Notes under the pieces: generated by a model | Told to the model about the DNA's origin: nothing | Database searches by the model: none | The model's input: only the letters and a program-made list of their open reading frames with translations | Shown here: positions 1 through 5,570 of the stretch, one piece after another | Layout: each line of letters starts with the position of its first letter | Numbering within the stretch: position 1 is the stretch's first letter | Made by a program: the position numbers and the translations under genes | Assembly: GCA_030425785.1 (NCBI GenBank) | Contig: JAUHYJ010000284.1 | Location: 1-5,570, forward strand | Source of the DNA: Acidimicrobiia bacterium | GTDB taxonomy: Bacteria > Actinomycetota > Acidimicrobiia > Acidimicrobiales > Ilumatobacteraceae | Length of the DNA: 5,570 bases | Reading direction: 5' to 3'

Positions 1-930
1 CCACGACGGGGGTGCGGTACCGATGACGATCTGGGCGACGCCGAACGCGAGGTAGGGCGCGACGACCGAATACCGCAGCCCGATCGCGTCGACGATGCGT
101 GGCCCGATCAGCCCACCGGTCGCCGCCCCCATCGCCGTGATGGCGAGCAGCAGGCCGAAACCGAGGCTGTCGAGGCCGAGCTCGACGACGGCGAACTTCG
201 CGAAGATGCCCTGGCCGAACATGAGGCCGAGGTTCGTGACCGTGAACATCACCGCCAGCGTCCGGAGCAGGGTGTGGTCGCGCAGCCAGCGGATCGCCGC
301 GCCCAGGCCGGCGTCGGGGGACGACGCCGGTGCGACGGGCGGTGGCCGCCGCACGCGGATCGTCAGCAGGAGCGCGGCGGCGACCGCGAAGCTGGCGGCG
401 TTCGTGGCGAAGGGCAACCCCGCCTCGAGATCGAACAACAGGGCGCCGATCGACAGACCGGCGAGCGATCCGGCCACGATCTCGGCTGCGAAGAGGAAGC
501 CGTTCGCCCGGGGGAGCTGGCCCGGGTCGACGAGCATGGGCAGGAAGGCCTGCGCCGTCGAGTCGAACACGACCTCGCAGGCCCCGATGACGACCAGCAG
601 CCCCACCAGCCACCAGATCGACGAGCTGCCGTTGACGGCCTGGGCGGCGATGACGGCGAACAGCCCGACGCGGATCAGGTTGGCGCCGATCATCAGTCGG
701 CGTCGGTCGAGCCGGTCGACGACGATGCCGACCGGCAGGGCGATGACCAGCCATGGCACGAAGGTCGCCACCGACACGAGGGCGAGCAGGCGTTCGTCGT
801 CGGTGATCGACAGGGCGAGCAGGGGCATCGCGACGAAGTTGACGCCGTCGCCGAGGTTGCTGATCAGGCTCGCCCACCACTGGCGCCAGTACGCGCGTGG
901 CAGTGACTTCCCCGACGACATCGCCGGCAC
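1..930 (-). CDS. MFS transporter, probable exporter (C-terminus beyond window)
   Basis: Integral membrane transporter of the major facilitator superfamily; substrate not predictable. I translated the minus strand by hand: 310 codons are open to the left edge, and with a usual family length of about 400-420 residues roughly 100 C-terminal residues are missing. Seen: about nine hydrophobic segments (residues near 20-40, 51-70, 82-101, 105-125, 145-167, 173-191, 223-243, 256-276, 288-306) and the MFS loop 2-3 signature GIVVDRLDRRR at 68-78, with Asp72 and the basic cluster. The N-terminal ISNLGDGVNF with nearby PLLAL resembles the MFS_3/EntS-like exporter branch, which is inference. Start: GTG at 930 is one base after the menE stop and has a GGAG (plus-strand 941-944) 10 nt upstream; the in-frame ATG at 921 is an alternative, 19 nt from that GGAG. 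It is the third gene of an amidase-menE-transporter operon. Confidence 0.87.
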   Translation of the reverse strand, partial: MPAMSSGKSLPRAYWRQWWASLISNLGDGVNFVAMPLLALSITDDERLLALVSVATFVPWLVIALPVGIVVDRLDRRRLMIGANLIRVGLFAVIAAQAVNGSSSIWWLVGLLVVIGACEVVFDSTAQAFLPMLVDPGQLPRANGFLFAAEIVAGSLAGLSIGALLFDLEAGLPFATNAASFAVAAALLLTIRVRRPPPVAPASSPDAGLGAAIRWLRDHTLLRTLAVMFTVTNLGLMFGQGIFAKFAVVELGLDSLGFGLLLAITAMGAATGGLIGPRIVDAIGLRYSVVAPYLAFGVAQIVIGTAPPSW

Positions 931-931
931 G

Positions 932-2047
932 TTAGCGATACTCCGCGGCGATCTCCGAGCGTTTCACCTTGCCGAGCGTTGAGCGTGGCAGTTCGGCGAC
1001 GAGCACCACGCGGCGTGGCGCACAGAAGGCCGGCAGCTCGGAGCGCACCCGGTCGCGGAGCGCGTCGAGCGTCGGCGGGGCCGATGGGTCGGACGGGACG
1101 ACGAAGGCCGTGACGATCTGGCCCCACTCGTCGTCGGGGAGCCCGGCGACGGCCACGTCGTCGACGCCGGGCGCACCCGCCAGCGCTCGCTCGACCGGCT
1201 CGGGCCACACGTTCTCGCCGCCGGTGATGATGAGGTCGCCGCGCCGGCCGTGCACCGTCAGGCGGCCGTCGGCGCCGATCTCGCCGAGGTCGCCGGTCGG
1301 GAACCAGCCGTCCGGCGTGCGCGGGTCGGTGCCGTCGCGGTAGCAGCGCAGCAGCATCGGGCAGCGCAGCTGCACCTCGCCGGCGACGAAGCGGAGCTCG
1401 ACCCCCTCGAGTGGGCGGCGGTCGTAGACGACGCCGCTGCCGGTCTCGGTCATCCCGTAGGTCGTCACCGAGTTCGCGGGTCGATCGGCGGGAGGGTGCG
1501 CCCCGCCCAGCACGATCACTCGCCAGCGGGCCGGGTCGATGCGACGCATCGCCGTGCTGACGAGCGAGACGAGGGTGCCGTTCGAGGCGTCGACCGCGCT
1601 CGCGTCGAACGCGGGCAGCACCGTGAGGGGCGTCCCGGTGTGGAGTGCCCGGGTGACGACCGACAGTCCGCCGACGTGCGACAGCGGTAGACAGGCCAGC
1701 CAGCGATCGCGATCGGGGTCGACCTCGAGACGGGCCGAGGTCGCGACGGCCGACGCCGCGACGGCGTCGTGGGTGAGCACGACGCCCTTGGGGACGCCGG
1801 TCGACCCGCTGGTCGCGACGACGAGGGCGTCGCCGTCCTCGACCGGTCGTGCGTCGTCGAGCTCGACCGTGTCGCCACCCTCGTCGACGACGGCGGCGGC
1901 CCCGAACCGGCGGAGCAGGTCGGCCCTCGCGGGCGGCGGCAGCCGCTGGTCGATCGGCAGCACGGCGTCACCGGCGTCCCAGGCCCGTCGGAGTGCGTCG
2001 ACGAAGGCCTCGCCACCCGGCAGGTCGAGCGCGACCAGCCGACGCAC
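932..2047 (-). CDS. menE: o-succinylbenzoate-CoA ligase (MenE-type AMP-forming acyl-CoA synthetase)
   Basis: Adenylates o-succinylbenzoate with ATP and transfers it to CoA, giving OSB-CoA, the substrate of MenB in classical menaquinone synthesis; cytoplasmic. 371 residues from GTG at 2047. ANL-superfamily motifs appear in order: P-loop ATSGSTGVPKG (78-88), LPLSHVGGL (120-128), YGMTETG (197-203), GWFPTGDLGE (247-256), GRRGDLIITGGENV (267-280) and the C-terminal PRSTLGKVKR (354-363) with the catalytic Lys360. The short N-terminus before the P-loop (about 77 residues) fits compact actinobacterial MenE proteins and is unlike long fatty acyl-CoA ligases. The frame stays open upstream to 2143, but that part is Ser/Arg-rich, overlaps the amidase and looks like a shadow; GTG at 2047 begins one base after the amidase TGA. 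Identity as MenE rather than another small acyl-CoA ligase is supported by menA nearby. No clear Shine-Dalgarno, so translation probably relies on coupling to the amidase. Confidence 0.9.
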   Translation of the reverse strand: MRRLVALDLPGGEAFVDALRRAWDAGDAVLPIDQRLPPPARADLLRRFGAAAVVDEGGDTVELDDARPVEDGDALVVATSGSTGVPKGVVLTHDAVAASAVATSARLEVDPDRDRWLACLPLSHVGGLSVVTRALHTGTPLTVLPAFDASAVDASNGTLVSLVSTAMRRIDPARWRVIVLGGAHPPADRPANSVTTYGMTETGSGVVYDRRPLEGVELRFVAGEVQLRCPMLLRCYRDGTDPRTPDGWFPTGDLGEIGADGRLTVHGRRGDLIITGGENVWPEPVERALAGAPGVDDVAVAGLPDDEWGQIVTAFVVPSDPSAPPTLDALRDRVRSELPAFCAPRRVVLVAELPRSTLGKVKRSEIAAEYR

Positions 2048-2048
2048 G

Positions 2049-3449
2049 TCAGGCCGTGACCGGGTCGATCGGCGCCGGCGCGCCGACCGACTGCTGGATC
2101 GTCTCGGCGATCGCGAGGCACCGCAGATCGGTGAACCGATCACCCATCACCTGCACGCCGACGGGGAGGCCGTCGGCCGTTCCGGCGGGCACGATCGCAC
2201 CCGGCAACGCGAGCAGGTTGCCCGGCAGCACCGGTCGGAGCGTGTCGCGCACCAGCGTCCCCGCGTCGCCGAGGTCGGCGCCGTGCTCGAACGGTGGTGT
2301 TCCCCAGGTGGGGGAGAGCAGGACGGGGTGGTCGGCGAAGAACGCCGACCACTCGCGCATGAGGCGGAACCGCGTCGCCTGCACGTGGGCGGCGAGCTCG
2401 ATCGACGCGGGCGGGGCCGTCGCTTGGAAGTTGTCGAGCAGCTCACGCCCGCCGTCACCCATCACCTCGTCGAGCAGCGGTCTGATCAGGCCGATCTCGC
2501 CGAGCAGCAGTGCCGCCCACATGTCGATCGCTTCCTCGTAGCCGGGTGGGGTCGCCTCGACCACCCGGTGACCGGCGTCGTCCAGGATGTCGGCCGCGGC
2601 ACGCACCGCAGCCGCGATCTCGGGATGTGTCGCCCCACCGGGCGGGTCGGCCATCACGGCGACGTCGACGCGTTCCCCGTCGGCGAGGTCGGTGAGGGTG
2701 ACCGGGAGCGCGCGCGGATCACGGACGTGCGGCCCGGCCAACACCTCGAGCGCGGCGCGCACGTCGCGCACCTGGCGTGCCATGGGACCTTCGACGACCA
2801 TCTGCTGCGACGCGAGCAGCATGTCCTCGGGCGGGATCACCGTCGCCATCGGGACGACGCCGACCGACGGCTTGATCGACGCGATGCCGCAGCAGTGTGC
2901 TGGATTGCGGAGTGAGCCGCCGATGTCATTGCCGAGCCCGAGCGGGCTCATGCCCGACGCGATCGCGCTCGCTTCGCCGCCGCTCGATCCGCCGGCGGTG
3001 CGCCCCGGATGGTGCGGGTTGCGGGTCAGCCCGTGCAACGACGAGTCGGTGTGCACGCGCAGCCCGAAGTCGGGCAGGTTGGTCCGGGCGATCGGGATCG
3101 CGCCAGCGGACCGCATCCGTTCGACGCTCGGCGCGTCGCTCGAGGCGATGGCGTCGGCGAGCGCGGCCACACCCTGCGTGGTCGGGGTGCCGGCGAGGTC
3201 GATGTTCTCCTTGACCGTGATCGGCACCCCGTGGAACGGACCGAGGTCGTCACCCGCCGCCACGGCGGCGTCCGCCGCATCGGCTGCCGCGAGTGCCTCG
3301 TCGTCGAGCCGCCGGACGACCGCGTTCAGGTGCGGGTTGACCGCGTCGATGCGGTCGAGGTGGGCCTCGACGACGGCCCGGCTCGACGCATCGCCCGATC
3401 GGATTCGGGCCGCGAGTTCGAGGGCGCCGAGTTGCCAGAGTTCGCTCAT
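2049..3449 (-). CDS. Amidase-signature family hydrolase
   Basis: Predicted C-N hydrolase that cleaves an amide to a carboxylate, releasing ammonia or an amine; substrate unknown; no signal peptide seen, so probably cytoplasmic. 466 residues, a usual length for the family. The catalytic triad is intact: Lys80 in GVPITVKENIDLAG (74-87), cis-Ser155 in AGGSSGGEAS (152-161) and nucleophile Ser179 in GNDIGGSLRNPAHCCG (173-188). The spacings of 75 and 24 residues equal those of fatty acid amide hydrolase (Lys142, Ser217, Ser241). The C-terminal LPGAIVPAGTADGLPVGVQV is also typical. Start: ATG at 3449 gives MSELWQLGALELAARIRSG, a normal family N-terminus; an in-frame start at 3491 would add 14 atypical residues and overlap menA. 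It is the first gene of the minus-strand operon, one base before menE. GatA (tRNA amidotransferase) is unlikely: no gatB or gatC is adjacent. The Asn in GNDIGGS, where many members have Thr or Ser, is a mild variation. Confidence 0.93.
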   Translation of the reverse strand: MSELWQLGALELAARIRSGDASSRAVVEAHLDRIDAVNPHLNAVVRRLDDEALAAADAADAAVAAGDDLGPFHGVPITVKENIDLAGTPTTQGVAALADAIASSDAPSVERMRSAGAIPIARTNLPDFGLRVHTDSSLHGLTRNPHHPGRTAGGSSGGEASAIASGMSPLGLGNDIGGSLRNPAHCCGIASIKPSVGVVPMATVIPPEDMLLASQQMVVEGPMARQVRDVRAALEVLAGPHVRDPRALPVTLTDLADGERVDVAVMADPPGGATHPEIAAAVRAAADILDDAGHRVVEATPPGYEEAIDMWAALLLGEIGLIRPLLDEVMGDGGRELLDNFQATAPPASIELAAHVQATRFRLMREWSAFFADHPVLLSPTWGTPPFEHGADLGDAGTLVRDTLRPVLPGNLLALPGAIVPAGTADGLPVGVQVMGDRFTDLRCLAIAETIQQSVGAPAPIDPVTA

Positions 3450-3469
3450 GGGTCCATCATGGCCCGGCC
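3450..3469. promoter_or_regulatory. 20-bp divergent start region between amidase and menA
   Basis: This is all the DNA between the ATG of the minus-strand amidase operon (3449) and the GTG of plus-strand menA (3470). It is too short for two ordinary promoters with leaders, so at least one promoter must lie inside the opposite gene, or transcripts must be leaderless or nearly so. I see no convincing Shine-Dalgarno on either side (only a weak GGA before the amidase ATG) and no confident -10 hexamer close by. The assignment as a control region rests on gene geometry alone. If menA starts at 3494 the gap grows to 44 bp. Confidence 0.4.
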
Positions 3470-4369
3470 GTGAACGCCCCTGCGAAGCCATCCGTGTCCG
3501 ATTGGGTCGCCGGTGCGCGCCCCCGCACGCTGCCCGCCGCAGTGGTGCCGGTGGCCGTCGGCGCCGGCGCGGCGGTGGGCGCGGGCGAGAGCTTCGGGGA
3601 CGGCGTCGTCTGGTGGCGTGTCGTGGTGGCGTTGATCGTGTCGCTCTGGCTCCAGATCGGTGTCAACTACGCCAACGACTACAGCGACGGCGTGCGTGGC
3701 ACCGACGACGTGCGGGTCGGCCCGATGCGGCTGGTCGCGAGCGGGGTGGCCTCGCCGTCGGCGGTCAAGCGGGCTGCGCTTGCCTCGTTCGGCGTCGCCG
3801 CGGTCGCGGGTCTGGCACTCGCCGCCGCGACCAGCTGGTGGTTGATCGCCGTCGGCGTCGCAGCCATCGCCGCCGCCTGGGGCTATACCGGCGGTCCGAC
3901 GCCGTACGGATACCTGGGTCTCGGCGAGGTGTTCGTGTTCGTGTTCTTCGGGCTGGTGGCCACCGTCGGGACGACGTACGTCGCGATCGAGGGCGTTCCG
4001 GCCGTCACCTGGGTGGCGGCAACCGGCGTCGGCCTCATCGCCTGCGCGCTGCTCGTCGTGAACAACCTGCGCGACATCCCCGGCGACCGCGCCGTCGGCA
4101 AGCGGACGCTCGCGGTGCGCCTGGGCGACGGTCGCACGCGCCACCTCTACCTCGGCCTGCTGCTGGCGACGTTCCTGAGCGTGGTCGCGTGCGCCGCCTG
4201 GCGGCCGTGGTCGCTGCTCGGCTTGATCGGCGTCGTCGCCGCTCGCCGCCCGGTCGCCGACATCCGCGGTGGCGCGACGGGCCCGGCACTGATCCCCGTC
4301 CTGGTCGTCACCGGCCAGGTCCAGCTCGTGTTCGGGGCCGGCCTCGCCGTGGGCCTCGCCGTCGGCTGA
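3470..4369 (+). CDS. menA: 1,4-dihydroxy-2-naphthoate polyprenyltransferase (MenA)
   Basis: UbiA-superfamily membrane enzyme that attaches the isoprenoid chain to 1,4-dihydroxy-2-naphthoate, forming demethylmenaquinone, the penultimate step of menaquinone synthesis. 299 residues, a normal length. Seen: N-terminal WVAGARPRTLPAAVVPVAVG (12-31), the first Asp-rich prenyl-diphosphate/Mg site NYANDYSDGVRGTDD (66-80), GPMRLVASG (84-92), GYTGGPTPYGYLGLGE (138-153) and the second Asp-rich site NNLRDIPGDRAVGKRTLA (198-215) with Asp202 and Asp206. Several hydrophobic segments lie around these loops, for example near 45-65, 107-136, 153-172, 179-197, 227-243 and 273-298. Start: GTG at 3470 is used; GTG at 3494, giving SDWVAGARPRT right after the start, is a credible alternative with a weak GAAG 6 nt upstream. 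It diverges from the amidase with only 20 bp between starts. Both Asp motifs plus the neighbouring menE make MenA much likelier than other UbiA-family enzymes. Confidence 0.95.
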   Translation: MNAPAKPSVSDWVAGARPRTLPAAVVPVAVGAGAAVGAGESFGDGVVWWRVVVALIVSLWLQIGVNYANDYSDGVRGTDDVRVGPMRLVASGVASPSAVKRAALASFGVAAVAGLALAAATSWWLIAVGVAAIAAAWGYTGGPTPYGYLGLGEVFVFVFFGLVATVGTTYVAIEGVPAVTWVAATGVGLIACALLVVNNLRDIPGDRAVGKRTLAVRLGDGRTRHLYLGLLLATFLSVVACAAWRPWSLLGLIGVVAARRPVADIRGGATGPALIPVLVVTGQVQLVFGAGLAVGLAVG

Positions 4370-4370
4370 C

Positions 4371-4399
4371 CGTCGGGACGATCGTCGGGACGATCGTCG
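4371..4399. repeat. 12-bp tandem repeat, 2.4 copies
   Basis: The unit CGTCGGGACGAT occurs at 4371-4382 and again at 4383-4394 without a mismatch, followed by a partial copy CGTCG at 4395-4399. The array nearly fills the 30-bp gap between the convergent stop codons of menA (4367-4369, plus) and the unknown protein gene (4400-4402, minus). Each unit junction contains the 10-bp palindrome GACGATCGTC (4377-4386 and 4389-4398), so the duplication also creates an inverted repeat. Slippage duplication of one palindrome is the simplest origin (inference). Confidence 0.8.
4377..4398. terminator. Candidate bidirectional terminator hairpin between convergent genes
   Basis: GACGATCGT (4377-4385) is the exact reverse complement of ACGATCGTC (4390-4398), giving a 9-bp stem with a CGGG loop on the plus strand and an equivalent fold on the minus strand. 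It begins 7 nt after the menA stop and, on the other strand, 1 nt after the stop of the unknown gene, the position expected of a shared terminator. There is no U-tract on either side, so it is not a classical intrinsic terminator; hairpins without U-tracts have been proposed as terminators in actinobacteria. The fold is seen directly; the function is inferred. Confidence 0.45.
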
Positions 4400-5570
4400 C
4401 TACTTCGTCAGGGTGATGAGCGCGTCGACCGATGAAGTCGGCGGACCCTGGGACGAGGGTCCATCGTCCTCCGAACCGGCGACGACGCGGACGAAGACGA
4501 AGTAGTCGCCGGCGTCGAGGGTCTGGTCGTCGATGCAATCGCCGGTCTGGGTGTCGCTCACGACCCCGCCGGTGACACGCGACAGCTGGTAGAAGACCTC
4601 CCCGCCGCACGGCGTGATGCTGAGGTCGCGTGAACCGGTGAGGGTGAAGTCGACTCGGGCGATCGCGTACCCTTCGGACGTGGAGGAGTAGTCCGTCCGC
4701 TCGACGGGGGTGTCGATGTCGGGATCGGCGGATGCCGACGTGTTGGAGGTCAGCCCGATGTCGACCGTGTACTCGTCGCCCGTCTCGTCGAACGAGATCG
4801 ACGCCGTCGACGAGGAGGCCGCGGTTGCGCCGGTCGTCGTCGCCGAGGCGTCGGCCGCGGCCGTACGTGAGCTCACCGAGTAGGGCGCGATGAGCGTGGT
4901 GACCCCGGTGGTCGGGTCGGTGAAATCGGTCCGGTCGACCGTCTTGCGGTGGATGCCGGGCCCGAGCGTCGTGGACGCGTTCTTGAGCGCCTCGTAGCGT
5001 TCGGTCACTTCACGGAAGTCGTCCTCGGTCGTCTCGCCGGTGAGGCCGCCGCCGCCGTCGAAGAACTGCGAGAAGCGTTCGGCCTCGGTGCGCGCTCTCG
5101 ACTCGACGACGTACGACGTCACGTCGACCTTGTTCTCACAACCGGGGAAGTCGGGGATCGGGTCGCCACCCTGGGCGATCACGTTCTCGGACAGCGTGAA
5201 CTCGGTCGCCGCGAGCTCGACGTTGCCGAGCCAGCTCGACAGGGCCAGCGCGATCTTGGACTTGACCGACGACGTGAGCTTCCACAGCGGCCGACGACAC
5301 GGCTCGAGGTCGACGCTGACGCCCAGCGGCACGGACGCCTCGGGGCCGCCGAGGCCGTACGCGGCGAGCTTGAGCGCTGGTGTCAACGTCGCCCCTGCCG
5401 TCGCTTTCGCGGTCGCCGTCCACGTGCTGGTCGCCCTCGGGGTGACCGCGGCGATGGTGTCGGTGCCGGTCGTGTCGTCGTACACGATGCCGGCGGTGAG
5501 CTGGACGCTGTAGTTCGCCGAGCCCGACACCGATCCTTCGACGGCGCCGCTCAGGCCCAGGTTCAGGCTG
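4400..5570 (-). CDS. Unrecognised beta-rich, probably exported protein (C-terminal part)
   Basis: I do not recognise a family. 389 codons are open from the right edge to the TAG at 4400-4402; an in-frame GTG at 5530 is probably internal, because the frame continues upstream with similar sequence (SLNLGLSGAVEGS). Numbering from the first full codon: residues 1-90 are Ala/Thr/Gly-rich with alternating polar and hydrophobic residues, suggesting beta strands. 150-200 is more charged and perhaps helical (RTEAERFSQFF, then TERYEALKNA). 236-258 is an Ala/Ser/Thr-rich linker. About 294-389 look like a compact beta-sandwich ending in LITLTK, with TLDAGDYFVFVRVV resembling the style of pre-peptidase C-terminal domains (weak). 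Four cysteines (91, 144, 321, 345) could form two disulfides, and the protein is acidic and Lys-poor, which fits export. The N-terminus and any signal peptide lie outside the window. No LPXTG motif or C-terminal membrane anchor is present. It converges on menA and need not be related to it. Confidence 0.8.
   Translation of the reverse strand, partial: SLNLGLSGAVEGSVSGSANYSVQLTAGIVYDDTTGTDTIAAVTPRATSTWTATAKATAGATLTPALKLAAYGLGGPEASVPLGVSVDLEPCRRPLWKLTSSVKSKIALALSSWLGNVELAATEFTLSENVIAQGGDPIPDFPGCENKVDVTSYVVESRARTEAERFSQFFDGGGGLTGETTEDDFREVTERYEALKNASTTLGPGIHRKTVDRTDFTDPTTGVTTLIAPYSVSSRTAAADASATTTGATAASSSTASISFDETGDEYTVDIGLTSNTSASADPDIDTPVERTDYSSTSEGYAIARVDFTLTGSRDLSITPCGGEVFYQLSRVTGGVVSDTQTGDCIDDQTLDAGDYFVFVRVVAGSEDDGPSSQGPPTSSVDALITLTK

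Noticed and set aside
95..982. Plus-strand open frame (295 codons) opposite the transporter
   Set aside because: The minus strand encodes an MFS protein with regular hydrophobic segments and the loop 2-3 signature; the plus frame has only Arg/Ser/Pro-rich sequence.
2048..2143. Possible 32-residue N-terminal extension of MenE
   Set aside because: Ser/Arg-rich, wholly overlapping the amidase C-terminus in another frame; GTG at 2047 gives the expected MenE length.
1539..2915. Plus-strand open frame (458 codons) antisense to menE and the amidase
   Set aside because: Low-complexity Arg/Ser/Asp composition, no recognisable motif, and it lies opposite two confident genes.
3450..3491. Possible 14-residue N-terminal extension of the amidase
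   Set aside because: It would overlap the menA start and adds residues unlike the family, whereas ATG 3449 gives a typical amidase N-terminus.
2587..4416. Long plus-strand open frame (609 codons) antisense to the amidase and running into menA
   Set aside because: Its translation is rich in Arg, Ser, Ala and Pro without domain structure and overlaps two genes with clear catalytic motifs in other frames; long stop-free shadow frames are expected at this G+C.
5040..5513. Plus-strand open frame (157 codons) opposite the unknown protein gene
   Set aside because: The minus-strand frame is open across the whole region to the edge with more natural protein composition; the plus frame looks like its shadow.
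1..5570. A novel defence, mobile or biosynthetic system
   Set aside because: No transposase, recombinase, nuclease, toxin-antitoxin pair, CRISPR array or biosynthetic core enzyme is visible; the content is core metabolism plus one transporter, one amidase and one unknown protein.

Overview
The window is high-GC DNA (by eye around 70% G+C), with strong G/C preference at third codon positions, GTG as well as ATG starts, and very tight gene packing. Together with a classical menaquinone (men) pathway this suggests a member of the Actinomycetota. The gene style would fit an Acidimicrobiia-like marine or soil lineage, but that finer placement is only an impression and cannot be shown from 5.6 kb.

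Layout from left to right. (1) Minus strand, about 1-930: the N-terminal three quarters of a major facilitator superfamily (MFS) transporter, cut by the left edge. (2) Minus strand, 932-2047: an acyl-CoA synthetase of the MenE type (o-succinylbenzoate-CoA ligase). (3) Minus strand, 2049-3449: an amidase-signature hydrolase with an intact Lys-Ser-Ser triad. (4) Plus strand, 3470-4369: MenA, the membrane prenyltransferase acting on 1,4-dihydroxy-2-naphthoate. (5) A 30-bp gap holding a 12-bp tandem repeat that folds as a hairpin between two convergent genes. (6) Minus strand, 4400 to the right edge: the C-terminal 389 residues of an unrecognised, probably exported beta-rich protein.

The amidase, menE and the transporter are transcribed in that order on the minus strand. 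Only one base separates the amidase stop from the menE start, and only one separates the menE stop from the favoured transporter start, so they very probably form one operon. menA diverges from that operon with only about 20 bp between the two start codons. MenE and MenA catalyse two non-adjacent steps of menaquinone synthesis: activation of o-succinylbenzoate with CoA, and later prenylation of the naphthoate ring. The other men genes are not in the window. The role of the amidase and the transporter in this setting is unknown.

Coding density is near complete: no stretch over 300 bases lacks a gene, and I see no tRNA, rRNA, CRISPR array, insertion sequence, attachment site or origin. I do not see a clear undescribed system. 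The points most worth following are the amidase placed between menE and menA, the very short divergent region, the matching stop-C-GTG gene junctions, the intergenic hairpin, and the unidentified exported protein.
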